Source of the DNA: Anastrepha obliqua
Taxonomy: Eukaryota > Arthropoda > Insecta > Diptera > Tephritidae
Direction: 5' to 3'
Length of the DNA stretch: 64,000 nt
Assembly: GCF_027943255.1 (NCBI RefSeq)
Contig: NC_072893.1
Location: forward strand, 41,686,001-41,750,000
The position numbers and the translations under genes were made by a program. Positions 34,735-45,574 of this stretch are shown here, one piece after another (the first letter of the stretch is position 1; each line of letters starts with the position of its first letter). The notes beneath the pieces are model-generated. The model saw only the letters and a list, made by a program, of their open reading frames with translations. It did not search any database and had not been told where the DNA came from.

Positions 34735-35115
34735 CCAACTTCAGGCCGCTCGCGCAGCTGATGCACGGGCATGACAGTCCAGACCGGGAAAGTATTCTGG
34801 AGGTTGCTTCGACGCCGTGGGCAGACAAAAATTTCGGTGGCAGACCATGGACGATTCAACAAGAACCGGTACCGTTTCACAAAACTCGACTGAACCAAAA
34901 ATGCCTAAACAGTGACGTTCCGAACTTCACAACGTCCACAAAATCGCTCTCAAATTCACCAGACGCGAATCCAATGGATTATTCTCTTTGAGCCATTTTT
35001 GAGAAGAAGGTCGGAACTAAAAGATTCACCAGCCTTGAGGCGCTGAAAAGAGCCATTGTCCGCGAGTGAGCCAAAATACCTGCAATGCTTTCGGCTGGAT
35101 TTACAAATAATTAAA
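34735..35115 (+). pseudogene. Tc1/mariner transposase C-terminal fragment
   Basis: The frame shows PWADKNFGGRPWTIQQEPVP (second-Asp region, usual FQQDSAPSHKA decayed), then SNSPDANPMDYSL, a stop, and AIFEKKVGTKRFTSLEALKR, IVRE, stop, AKIPAM. The order and motifs are those of the family in the elements at 35833 and 46200, here in the opposite orientation. No termini were found. Confidence 0.7.
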
Positions 35116-35832
35116 TACTTATTTATTTCATAAGCACGTTGAGCAATATTTTTTTTTAATTAACAAAAGAAATTAATCATATCCATAATTTAATTAACAC
35201 TTCTCTCTTAATTATGCACTTAGGGGGCAGCTCATCAGTCTTAATCATGGATTCTAAAATCACGGAAGCCTTTTAATGAGGCTTATTCCCAATTGAATAA
35301 AATATTTACCTTTCAAGGCTTTCCAGCCATCGACCCAACCGAACGCTCCTCGACATGTCAGTGCTATTTACTGTTGCCTCATCTGTTCTTTCCCTATAAT
35401 ACCAAGGAACATAAAACCTTCCTACACTTAATTATATTTTCAATATCGAATTAAGCAAAATGTAATGTAATTAATGTCACCCATTTACGACGACGTAGCT
35501 CTAATTGTAAGTGGTAATGATAGTGAGTGGCAAACCAGCAAATGTGCCACTCAAAATGAGTAAGTCAAAGTAAAAGCGCCAAGAGGCAATGAAAAATACA
35601 GCGAAGCTGAGAATATTGAACTTCGTATTCTCCCTCTGCATATGCGGTTGTGTAGGAAGCATGAGCAGCGGTTGCACGGGAACATTTATTAAAGCAGCAG
35701 TGATTGCCATCAATTAAAAGCCATTTAAATAGCCAACAACAAATAAGAAGGAACATAGAAAAAATAAGAAAATCACACAGAAGCTTCGAAACGCTTGATT
35801 GATTTACTTTGAGGACTTTGTATGCATATGTA
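35116..35832. other. AT-rich spacer
   Basis: AT-rich spacer with no recognisable coding sequence. The minus-strand frames near 35501-35713 and 35565-36041 are hydrophobic. The latter partly overlaps the transposon and is a shadow frame. Confidence 0.5.
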
Positions 35833-35925
35833 CAGGGTACGGCACCCGAAGTGGAACTAGTTAAAAAGGCCATACATTTGTAAAAGTAAAAAATATGTGA
35901 AAATAATACAAAATTAGGAATCAAA

Positions 35926-36840
35926 TTACTTTTGCTCGATATGAGCACCTTTTTCTTTGACTGTGGCCTTGAGACGGGCCATAAAAGCATCGCAAGCTGC
36001 CCAAATGTGACTTGCAGGTATTTTGGCCCAGTCATGAACAATGGGTTTTTTCACCGCCTTGAGACCGCGGTATCTTTCCGTTCGGGCCTTGCTCTCCAAA
36101 ATGGCCCAATGGCCCAAAGAGAATAAACCATCGGATTCGCGTCTGGTGACTTTAAGAGCCATTTTGTGGATGTTATGAAGTTCGGAACGTTGCTTTTTAG
36201 TCATTCTCGAGCTTTGTGAGACGGTGCCGAGTCCTGTGGAAACCTCCATGGTCTGCCACAGCAGTCTTTGTCTGTTCACGGCTTCAAACCAACCTTCATA
36301 ATACTTTACCAATAATATTTCACCCTTACCTTGACGCCAGGCTCGATGAAAACGATTGGAGAGCGTCCATCTGCGGTTACAACGGCCCATAGCATTACCT
36401 GTGGCGGTTGCTGCCTCCTGGTAGCCAATCAATGACTCAAATTCTCGTATGAACGGTTGGTCAAATGAACCCCATCGTTTTGGGAGTTTACGAATTACTC
36501 AATTTGAAAAATTTCCTCGTCAGAAAACACAATGTTCGGAAATTGCCCGCTTTCGGCCAAGCGAAGCAACTACTTCGCTCTCTCAAGTCTGACTTGTTGC
36601 TGCTTTGGTGTGAGATCATGCGCCTTTTGGATTTTGAAAGACTTCACTTTGAGATCATTTTTCAGTATACGGCGGATGTTACGGTCAGATATTCTCAGTT
36701 CTTTCGTCATTTGATTGACACTTCGTCGGGGATTTCGCTCAAGTAATTTCTTCTCTTTTTGAACCATTTCACGTGACGTTGCAGTCTTTTGATGACCAAC
36801 TCCATGACGTTTCGCGTTTCAACCAGTATAATTGTAACGA
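35926..36840 (-). pseudogene. Frameshifted Tc1/mariner transposase
   Basis: Two large open pieces (36570-36767, N-terminal DNA-binding part; 35926-36432, core and C-terminus) plus out-of-frame sequence between them cover most of a transposase of normal length. The first-Asp region falls in the frame-broken join near 36520-36560. HNIHKMALKVTRRES is the decayed ...PDVN-like region, and ILESKARTERYRGLKAVKKP leads into the conserved C-terminus. It is not expected to be functional. The same family recurs at 34735-35115 (+) and 46200-46999 (-). Confidence 0.75.
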
Positions 36841-36929
36841 GTAATGCGACGAGCAAAAACTTTATTTAATTTGAGGTGCTAGAGCTAACGAGCCATCGCT
36901 GGTTGTGATTTTCTAACCAAATATAATGC

Positions 36930-37860
36930 ATGTCGATATCATCGGCATACGCCAACAATTGTACGCTCTTATCAAAAATTGTGCCTGAGCGATTAAGTTC
37001 TGCGGCTCGAACGATGCTATCCAACATCAGGTTAAAGGAGTCACACGACAGCGAGTCACCCTGCCTGAAACTTCGTATGATATCAAAAGGCTGGGAGAGG
37101 TCCTTCCCAATTCCGACGGCGGTACTGGTGTTGAGCAACGTCATCTTGCATAGCCGTATTAGTTTTGTGGGGATCCCAAATTCAAACATCGCAGCATACA
37201 GGAGACTCCTTTTCGTACTGTCGAATGCAGCTTTGAAGTCGACGAAAAAATGGTGTGTGTCGATTCTCCTTTCATGGGTCTTTTTTCAAGATTTGGCATA
37301 TTGTGAATCTTTGGTCGACGGTATACTTTCCAGGTCTAAAGCCACACTGATAAGGTCCAATCAGTTGGTTGACGATGGGATTCAGCCTTTCACACAATAC
37401 GCTCTATAGGCAGCATCTTTCCTTTCTGCGGCAGTATGACATTCCTCGTCGTACCAACTGTTTTTTCGGGCTCGCCGGAATCCGATTTCTTCTTCGGCGG
37501 CGGAAACGAGAAATGTTGCTCCATTGCTCGTGCATGCCGGTTTATTGGGCAGTACTCTCTGGGAGCAGGAGTGAGAGTCGAGTGACGAATCTTCTGGCTG
37601 TCTGTTGTGATTGCAGCTTTTCGATGTCGAACATTCTTTGTGTAGTTAGCTGTATGTATTTTGCTTCACAGAGGCGAGTGCGTAGTATGGCTACAACATC
37701 CGAGTCGATGTTGGGTTCTCGGGTCGTACGTACATCTAAAACACTGGAAGCGTATCTTCCTTCTATCACAACATGATCGGTCTGGTTTCGCGTTTTTCGA
37801 TCAGGAGACAGCCAGGTAGCTTGGTGTATCTTTTTATGCTGTAATCGCATTTACTCACCC
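36930..37860 (-). pseudogene. RTE-like LINE: endonuclease end to RT
   Basis: From 37850 downward the minus strand reads KIHQATWLSPDRKTRNQTDH and VVIEGRYASSVLDVRTTREP, then NIDSDVVAILRTRLCEAKY. This is the end of an AP-type endonuclease domain. The linker follows (GFRRARKNSWYDEECHTAAE), then the RT (EFGIPTKLIRLCKMTLLNTS, IGKDLSQPFDIIRSFRQGDS, LMLDSIVRAAELNRSGTIFD, LLAYADDIDM). The catalytic YADD is intact, but the sequence leaves RTE directly after it and meets transposon sequence near 36930. It is therefore truncated at both ends and frameshifted around 37250-37500. No clear target duplication was found. Confidence 0.8.
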
Positions 37861-37974
37861 GCACTCTTGTAAACAATACTCTGTACTGCCATTTAGCCAA
37901 CTAACAGACAGCGGACGCCCGTGCATCGTCTAGAGTTGGTTACACTCTGAATACCGGAGCCTGTATTAATCTTT

Positions 37975-38105
37975 CCAAAGTTTTGAAGAAACATTTTTTT
38001 GTAGACATGGAAAGCTCTCGCGATCTTGAGGTTAATGTAATTATTATAGTATAAAAACTTATCAGGGTGAATGTCGAGATATTTGACTCTCTCAGCTGTC
38101 TCAAT
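37975..38105 (-). pseudogene. LINE connection-domain fragment
   Basis: The minus strand reads AERVKYLDIHPDKFLYYNNY, INLKIARAFHVYKKMFLQNF, G, K. This matches the pattern VKYLG(V/I)..D.KL.W..NI...(V/A)...A..A..(A/V)..(R/K)M..K.(W)G of the RNase H LINEs elsewhere in the window. It touches the right terminus of the Tc1/mariner element at 37963, which may have inserted into it. Confidence 0.55.
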
Positions 38106-39344
38106 AGGGTTTCTGGCTTCGTTTGATATTATATTTATATTTAGATTTTATTATTTTTATTATTTTATTTAAATTTTTCCAGTTTTTGCTGATATTTGAG
38201 TTGCATTTTTTTATGGGTGTACGCCACAAAATGCTTTCGCTTGTTTTAGTATTTATTTTAAGATGTCATCATCACCATATTTGTATAAAGTTTGTTTGGA
38301 GCCTTTTAACGCTCTTACAGACTTTTAACAAATTTCCAAAAATTTCTTTAAAAAAATATATCACAAAATCGAATGCGAAAAAGATGCAGGGGAATGCAAT
38401 TAAAAAGTGCACAAAAATGTCTTGCTAAATTATTTATTATATATAACAGACGACAGAAATTATTTTAAAAATTAATTGGCCACCCCATAGAAACCGAGTG
38501 TTGGGAGAAACAAAAAAAAAAGATTGCAGAATTTACTAAAAACAAACCTCGCAGCAAAAGCAAAAACCAACATTAACGCAAGGCAACGCCAACAAGCTTT
38601 GCACAACTTAGAAATAATCGAAAGATCTACACACACATATGCATGTACATATGTACACATATGAAACTCCTTTGTCTCTGCTTCCGGCACTTGCCTCAGC
38701 TATACGCTTAGCTTGATAATAATTAACAATGTTTCACTTGCTCACTTAGCATCCTCCGTCCAGCGAACTCCTTTTGCAGTCTGTCTGCCTGACTGGCTTT
38801 TCAGCGAACAACAAAACAACCATTTCCCACAACCCACAGCCCACAAACAAGAGTCGGTTGCCTGAATTACCAGCATTGCTAGCTTTTTGTAGCAAATGTA
38901 GCTTATTGTTGTTTCAACTATTTACTCCCCATACTAAAGATGTTTTGTCGTGGCTCGAGGGTAGTCAACGGACAAGAGACTATAAGAGTCGATGTGCTAC
39001 GCCGCTGATATACCATACAAGTATGGCAAAACGGGAGTATAACATAAAAATGCTAGTAAACACACTCATATACTTAGTTGTTGTTTATTGAGTATTATTA
39101 TTGTTGTTGTATTCGTTGTTGTAATTACGATTGCTGCACTTAGTTGATGTAAATTCAATATAAAATAGTAGCAAATTCATATTAAGTAATGGCATTATAT
39201 GCTTAAGTGTCCTTAAGAGTCCTCTATGTGTGGTTCTCCGATTATTTTCTTCAAAATTCAGGAATCTGCATTCCTAAAGAAGATACACAAGGGAACCTCA
39301 ACCAAGGTTCCTTAGACTCTATTAGATCTTCTTCTCAAAGGTAG
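38106..39344. other. Spacer, no gene recognised
   Basis: AT-rich then CA-rich spacer with TTGTTG runs near 39075-39120. Frames at 38123-38428 and 38774-39091 are low-complexity and unrecognised. Confidence 0.5.
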
Positions 39345-39800
39345 GTAAGTGAAATAGTTGAAGTACTAGACTGCTACTCCCCAAGTAGCACTAAAGATCC
39401 GTTTTGATAACATTATGTGACCTCCAACCGGCAGATATCTACAGCCAACCAGAGCTGTTGATGTTGCGGAGACGGTTCATGGGATTTAGGTTGGCGCATT
39501 GCCTCAGACTGTCGAAGAAAGGAACACGCTGTGACCTTAATCGCCTTGCTGCCAAACCTGGACATTTATAGAAAAAGTATTCAACAGTCTACGAGTTTGG
39601 AAATTGCATGGCTGAGTTCTCCTTCTAATGTACTGGGACCATATAATTTTCATAGTACCACACGAAGAAATGCAGCTACATTTTTTTGCGTTTCCTGGGA
39701 AATAAGTTGTGCAATTCCGCTTGAACAACAGTCAGAGGGATGCCGATGACCGGGTAGGAGGTCTCTAGTGACTAGTTTGGATCTATACCATGTCCTCGTC
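39345..39800 (-). pseudogene. LINE C-terminus and 3' UTR
   Basis: The minus strand reads VEYFFYKCPGLAARRLRSQR, then VPFFDSLRQCANLNPMN and RLRNINSSGWL, the usual C-terminal end of an RNase H-type LINE (..F.CPGLA..R...L...F). The 3' UTR follows to about 39345, ending TTTCACTTACCTACCTTTG. The last 110 bases of the UTR recur at 63490-63606, in the same orientation. Confidence 0.65.
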
Positions 39801-39884
39801 AGAGATCTGCTACCGTAAAAAATATTAATACCTCTCTTGCTCCCATGTTGATAGCCTAAAGGAGCCTGATTTGTGGATCAGGAA

Positions 39885-40340
39885 CTCGTCTCCTGCAGAA
39901 CAACCGATCACTACCTGCTCCGACAGTCAAAATATCTACAGCGTAATAATAATTCCTCAGAATGTGAACAACTCTTTGTCCTCAAGCAAGTTCGGAATCA
40001 CGTGGGCCCACAACGCGCAGGCCAACAATGGATAGACCACAGAGCCCTTTTGTAAGATAAATAGACAGCTGTGGCTTAGAAGGAATGAGCACAGAATTAG
40101 ATCCCTCATCACTGCATCACCGGGCACTACCTAATATGAAGACAAGGGAAATGTATGGGGGTTCCCTCAAATTACTGCAGTCGCAGCTACAGTAACGGAA
40201 AAGAGTTGGACTCTCCACTTGAGCACTTCCTCTGCCACTGTCCAGAATGTGTGATCGCTGTTTAAGCGGAAGCTAAGAAGTGGTTTCACCACATCAAGAA
40301 TTATTGTGCGAACATAAGTCCAAACTAAAGGCAAGAAATG
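39885..40340 (+). pseudogene. RNase H LINE C-terminal fragment
   Basis: An RNase H scrap (DSQNIYS, SSECEQLFVLKQ) is followed by RSLITA, CMGVPSNYCSRSYSNGKELD and SPLEHFLCHCPE near 40155-40250. The Cys/His spacing is the terminal zinc-knuckle type of these LINEs. Several shifts are present. It is followed directly by a different LINE tail. Confidence 0.55.
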
Positions 40341-40344
40341 CAGA

Positions 40345-40590
40345 TAGGATGTAGAGAAAACTTTAGAACGCCTTCTGTGCGTGTGTCCGGCATTATTAAA
40401 AACGCATTTAAAATGCCTGGGAGCTCCACTTTTTGAGGGTTTCGAGGACTTCTCAGCTTAGATTCGCCAAAAGCCTTAACATCCTACTTTCAGAATTCAT
40501 AGAAGTCGATCTTCATCTGGTATCGCTAGGGACCAAAAGGTCTATGCGTGGCTTAGTGCCAACCAGGCTAGCCTAACCTAACCTAAGTCC
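40345..40590 (+). pseudogene. LINE 3' tail, second copy of the 33-kb tail
   Basis: It aligns with 32820-33085: VEKTLERLLCVCPALLKTR, then the untranslated end GGTATCGCTAGGGACCAAAA and GGTCTATGCGTGGCTTAGTG, ending GCCTAACCTAACCTAAG. It is a 5'-truncated copy of the same element with a short deletion near 40450. Confidence 0.75.
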
Positions 40591-42842
40591 AAACTAGTGA
40601 TGTCACGGTGCGTCCACTAGTGGATAGTGGCAACCAGCGTAACCTAACCTTAGGTATAGGAAATTGTAGCGCTAACATCGATGGGGTGGCGTCTTATAGC
40701 AATCCGATCGGTTGGGTATAGTTTAAGCAAAAGATAAGCAAAACGTTTCCGAAAGTCGCAAGCATTCTTACTGGCCTATGTACCTTTCAAAGTTAACCCA
40801 AATTAAGAAATAAGCTTTGCTTTGGAAACCAAATGAAAATGTTTTTTATTTTTCAACTTTTACTTGAGACAATATTTTCAAAGCTAATTTTCCTTGAAGC
40901 TATTATTAATTTCATAAAAATTTAATTTCAGTGAAAATTGATTCACTGAGCAGCCACACAGCTCACGCCAATTTCAAAATATCGACATTTTACTTCTCCC
41001 AGTACAAACCAAAATAACTGCATCGAAATGAACACAACAAATACTACAAATATTCTACTGTAAGTACCAATCGCATCAGCTACTAAATGGCAGTATAACT
41101 GACAACGTCGAAATGTCGAAATGTATGCAGGCACACAAGCACTTCCGCTCCCGAAACCCATGGCGCTGATGAGCTCCAGCAAAAGCACCGAAGCAGCCAA
41201 GGAGGCCGAGAAAAATGCTTCCACCGCCACTAATGCCACTCTCTTATGCGCGTCTGCATAATGTATGAGGAAGAGTAAATAAATAGCAACAACAACACTA
41301 ACAACTACGACATAAACAATACTCAAGTATGCTACAACAACAGTGTAGTACAATTATTAATGTAGCATTAACAAAGTTAAGTGTTGTTTGTCAGAGCACA
41401 TTTCAAAGTACTCGTAGTAGGTAAATAAGTATTCTAAATACGCATGTACATACATAGCGACAACAACAAGAGCACTACAGCAAATAAATAAATAAATAAA
41501 CTACTCGAGTGTGAGAAATCAAAGCATAGCTCAAGGCGCACTAACAGCGCAAATGACAAGTAGAAGAAGGAATGCTGATGGAAATGTAAGTATTTAAGTT
41601 TGCCGGCATGTATGTATGTATGTAGATATGTATGTATGCATGTAAGTAGGTATGTAGCAAAACAACAGGCAACACTCGTCACGATAAAACTCGGTTACGC
41701 TAATGAACAGCGGCAGGGCGTACAAGGACGTAGAACGAACCGCTGCCCTCGAGCGGTGCCTAATTGGGAGGTAATTCTGGGTTGAGTGCAAATTGTGTGT
41801 CAAGCGAGGGATGGAGAATGTGTAGTCTATGGACTACTGTCATCTACCACTACCACTCAAAGATGTGTCGAAGGATGCATGGTAAGGAAAGTACAGTGAG
41901 CGCCAATTAATGAAGTGCTCGCTCTTTTAAAGGCCTTAAAGCCAGCAAGAACGCAGCGAAGATTTACTTTACTAAGAGCAAAAAGTGGGGTGTAAGTTAG
42001 AAATAAAAATAGTGTACACAATTTTTTTTATATCTCTAAAAATATTTTAGTAGGCAAAATAATAAAGATGAACCAATTAACCAGAAATTCAATTAACTCA
42101 CAACCTTTGTGTGTACTTTATTTTAAAGTACTCGGAATAGCCAAAAAGCAGAGGCTGGATAGAATTTGTGGCCGAAATGAAATACAAACTGACTACTTCA
42201 CCCAAATGAGCCGACACCTGTTGGTGAAAAAATGTTATTTTGTCATTTTTAAAACTATTTGTAACGAAACTCCCAAGTGCAGAAAGTCATTTTTGGATGC
42301 GCACAGCAGTAAAGCGCGATTTTTTTAACCTAAACCCGCTTGTGCTACGCTTTACCTATAAAACAACTTTACTTGGCCTTGGTCTTGGCAATAACGGTTA
42401 TTTTACTGAACGAATTAATATTTGGAAGCCTGAAGCAATATTTTTGGCATCCATTCATTACCCTTACCAGCACGATAACCCTAGTGGTCCATCACACCAA
42501 TGAAAGCAGAGCTGGAAGCCGAAAAAAATCTAGGAAGAATGTATAGTTTGTATATAACAAGACTGCGACTGACTGAGACTGTTTCAGAGAGTTTGCACAC
42601 CAGAGAGTTGAAAGGTGCACACAGGTTAGCCAATCTATGTAGGGCTTACCGTACCCTACAAGACAGCTGACTATCATATAAGCACTTATATTATCATCAT
42701 AAGTATCCTCATAGAACTACACATTTTTGTTCTAGCCATGGGAATGTTCTGATAGTTTCCCCTTGTCGGTGTGATATTCTATCTCTCTTTTACCAATATC
42801 AATTTCTTATCACTGAAAAATATATATACTATGCTCTAAAAG
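40591..42842. other. Spacer, no gene recognised
   Basis: CA-rich and AT-rich spacer with an (ATGT)n-like microsatellite at 41608-41655. The largest frame, 136 residues at 40943-41353 minus, is Val/Ile/Leu-rich and arises from CAACAA/ACTACA-type repeats. I do not call it a gene. TAACCTAACCTTAGG at 40631-40645 may be a further LINE tail. Confidence 0.5.
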
Positions 42843-43463
42843 CAAGGCAACTTCTCATTTTTGTTATCAACAAGTAATCAGCACTGATGGGTCAAACTAC
42901 TCATTTTCGTCATCAAAACGTAGTAAGCACAAACTCGTCAATAACTCTTCAATTTTGTTAAAAAGTAATCAGTCAGACTGAGGAGTTTCGTTAAAATGTT
43001 TTATTTAGAAATTATAAAATTTATATTTTTTTGTTTTCATTAAAAAACTTTTACACACCAATTCGGTGTTTCATCCACGGAGATTCTAACTCCCGAATTT
43101 TCAAGTTTTAGCCAAGCATTTACTCCTTCGGCTATGGCTACTATACATCAAATGCAGCTAAATTTCACACTAGTACTTTTTCCAGAGCACCACATTATTT
43201 CGATAAAATTAATCAACACTGATGATAATAACTCCTTATTTTCGTTAAAAAGTAGTCAGACTGAGGAGTTTCGTTAAAATGTTTTATTTAGAAATTATAA
43301 AATTTATATTTTACGGAAATTCGAACTCACGAATTTTTAACTTTTAGCAAAGCATCTACTCATTCGGCTATGGCGACCTTACAGCAATAACATTCAAATT
43401 TCACAATAGAACTTTTTTCAGAGCAGCCACATTAAAAGCATATGTACAAATGAGTTGCCTTGG
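42843..43463. repeat. TIR-bounded repeat with two tRNA-like heads (putative dimeric SINE or MITE)
   Basis: The outer ends are inverted: GCAAGGCAACTTCTCA at 42842-42857 and TGAGTTGCCTTGG at 43451-43463. Inside is a tandem duplication with a period of about 284 bp: CAGACTGAGGAGTTTCGTTA and following bases to TTTATATTTT occur at 42974-43029 and 43258-43313. On the minus strand each unit has a tRNA-like head. One has A-box-like TAGCCGAAGGAG with B-box-like GAGTTAGAATCTC (about 43147-43090). The other has TAGCCGAATGAG with GAGTTCGAATTTC (about 43375-43325). No clear target duplication was found. Whether the tRNA-like boxes are functional is unknown. Confidence 0.6.
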
Positions 43464-43484
43464 CGTTTAAAGTACCGTAGATAT

Positions 43485-43749
43485 TAGGGGTGGAATTATT
43501 TTCGAATAATATTCGAATAAACATTATTCGAATAAAACGAATAATACTATTCGTTTCAAATAATTCGAATAGTTCATTATTCGAATACCTTACTATTCGA
43601 ATACCTCACTAATAGTATGGTATTCGAATAGTGAGGTATTCGAATAGCATTATTCGAATAAACGAATAAATATTATTCGAATTACGAATACCTCTCGAAT
43701 AAAAGATTTTATTATTCGAATAATTTTTATTCGAATAGTCCCACCCCTA
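43485..43749. mobile_element. hAT-type foldback miniature element built of ATTCGAAT palindromes
   Basis: The ends are TAGGGGTGG (43485) and CCACCCCTA (43741-43749). They are flanked by a perfect 8-bp direct repeat GTAGATAT at 43477-43484 and 43750-43757. An 8-bp duplication fitting nTnnnnAn is diagnostic of hAT transposition. The 265-bp interior consists largely of ATTCGAAT/TATTCGAATA repeats and has a long internal palindrome centred near 43613-43620 (TATTCGAATACCTCACTA against its complement). The whole element can fold on itself. It has no coding sequence and depends on a hAT transposase supplied elsewhere. Confidence 0.9.
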
Positions 43750-43959
43750 GTAGATATATTTTTCACTTATACGAAATTGCTATTGGTAAAAGAAAGATAG
43801 AATTCACACCGAACAGGGGAAAAGAATATCAAATGAAATATGTGATTTCCCCATTAAAAAATGTTGTATATGCCATTCTGATAATGCGCATGTATTAGAG
43901 ACTGAAAAAATACTTGTAAATGTGTTGGAATTTTTGTCGAAAGTGCTCAGCACTGTCTT

Positions 43960-44940
43960 CTAGGGGTATAGTCTCCGACGAAGTAGCAGCTGTACTCGCT
44001 GAGAGGCTACCCATTGGCCTCGAAGTTAAAGCAGCGGAAGCGAACAGGGTAATCGGTATACCAATAGACAGGACAGACCAGGAAACACACTTTTGAGGAA
44101 TGGCAACGGCAGTGAGACACGACATAAAGCGAAACATAGAGACATTCCATAATTCCAGACTGGCATGTTAAGTAAGCTCATGGAAAACCATGGAGGTCCA
44201 ACGCAGAACAAGCAAAAACTTTTAATGGACACGCGGACTCGATTCCATTATACGGATGCGAAATATGGGCAGATTCGCTAAGGGCGCAACGCCGGCGGAA
44301 AACTCTGTAATTTGTGCAACGCACCTACGCTCTCAAAGTGGCTTTGTCATATAGAACAGTATCTGAAGCAGCGGTGTTAGTTATCAGCAGAACCTTCCCT
44401 ATAGATATTCTAGCACAAGAGCGCAAACGGAGATGGGAGGCAAAAACACAGGAATCCCAGTACCTCGCTTCTCCGATATTAGAGTTCAAACGCTCACACT
44501 TTGGCAGGCAAGATGGAAGGTTTACTATTACCTCACACAGTTTTTGTCCGGACATGGACAGTTTTTGTCCGAACTTGTCTGCAACGAGCTATTGGTGTAT
44601 TTACACCTGAAGAAATTTTCGAGAAAATGATGATAGACGAAGGAAAATGGAATGCCATCGCATATTTTGTGGAAGATATTAGCTGAAAAAAGAAGCGTGA
44701 GATGGAAAGTTATGCTGAAGAGCATTGAGCATAGGTAGACGCAGGGTGAGTCTTGGCCCTCTACCTCGAAGCAATGCGGAAGCAGTCCCGGGGTGGAGGG
44801 AAAAATCCAAGAGAAGAGGAGGGATGTTTTTAGTGGAATCACCACACACGTAGTACTGACGGTCACTAAGTGGTGCGAAGGCATTTTGAACCCAACCTCA
44901 TCACCACGACAACCACAACCACATCAAAAAAAAAAATAAT
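43960..44940 (+). pseudogene. R1-like LINE C-terminal portion with poly(A) end
   Basis: Readable across frames: VAAVLAERLPIGLEVKAAEA near 43977, YGCEIWADSLRAQRRRKTL near 44252, FVQRTYALKVALSYRTVSEA then VLVISRTFPIDILAQERKRR (44308-44427), and YYLTQFLSGHGQFL near 44523. EEIFEKMMIDEGKWNAIAYF near 44610 completes the set. This order is that of the region after RT in R1-clade LINEs. It ends in an A11 tract at 44927-44937. RT is absent and there are stops. Confidence 0.7.
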
Positions 44941-44949
44941 AATTCCAGA

Positions 44950-45412
44950 CTTGTTAAGCTGGAGGGAACGGAAACATGGGTAACTGAATATCTCTCTCTG
45001 ACCCAGTTCCTTGCTAGCCTTGGATGTGTTAGACAATATCTGCACCTATTTAAACATGGCAGCGATCCAGTTCTGTGTCAATAAAATTGAAGGACCTGAA
45101 CGCGCAGTGTCAAAATGCGTGCGATTCACAAAACTGCGGAGACTGGTCGAACGAAAACTGAACTGCAAATGAGCGCATATGAACTCGTTCGATTGTCTTC
45201 ACCAGAAAAGTGGGAAACTGGAAGCGACTACATAAAATCAGTACTACTAAGACGGCGGCAGGATGACCAAACTGCACTTAGCAATGACGTAAGAAGAAGT
45301 AAATTTACCTGCCCTGCGAAGGAAAGCCTCCAATGCGGGTCCCGCTGGAAACTGACAGGAATTGACGGGGATGCTTATAGCACGGCCTATAAGTATTTTT
45401 AGAAGATCTAAC
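44950..45412 (+). pseudogene. Second R1-like LINE C-terminus
   Basis: The frame reads WVTEYLSLTQFLASLGCVRQ, YLHLFKHGSDPVLC, then KCVRFTKLRRLVERKLNCK and AYELVRLSSPEKWETGSDYI, KSVLLRRRQDDQTALSN. It parallels the preceding fragment (YLTQFL.GHG..., then E..W.....I..VL..R) but is clearly a different, older copy. It starts right after the A tract of the previous element. Confidence 0.6.
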
Positions 45413-45574
45413 CTACAGGTCCGCATACCATAAGGAAATAAACAAAACATACCAAATCAAATTATTAATAGGCATAATTAAGAAGTTCAATGAAAGCGTG
45501 TGTAGAAGAAGCAAAGTTTAACGAAATAGATTTGTAAATAGTACTGAATTCGATCAGAGCTCCCATAATATCTC

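Larger units (their letters stand above)
35833..37963 (-). mobile_element. Tc1/mariner element, probably split by an RTE-like LINE
   Basis: The left end (3' of the gene) reads CAGGGTACGGCACCCGAAGT after TA at 35831-35832. The right end reads GTTACACTCTGAATACCGG, AGCCTG, then TA at 37964-37965. These are imperfect complements, and the element at 46200-46999 ends similarly (GTTACACTTCGAGTGCC). The transposase lies on the minus strand at about 36840-35925. Its N-terminal region contains KRHGVGHQKTATSREMVQK, then a helix-turn-helix (SVNQMTKELRISDRNIRRIL, KNDLKVKSFKIQKAHDLTPK), then the core with frameshifts, and a C-terminus WAKIPASHIWAACDAFMARL ending HIEQK. RTE-like sequence occupies 36930-37860, between the 5' terminus and the gene. 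Confidence 0.7.

Noticed and set aside
40943..41353. 136-residue minus-strand frame as a membrane protein gene
   Set aside because: The Val/Leu/Ile runs come from CAACAA and ACTACA-type repeats. No homologous motif, start context or exon structure was seen.
43065..43150. A genuine tRNA gene
   Set aside because: A- and B-box-like motifs are present, but the arms do not pair as a tRNA and the unit is duplicated inside a larger repeat, so a tRNA-derived repeat fits better.
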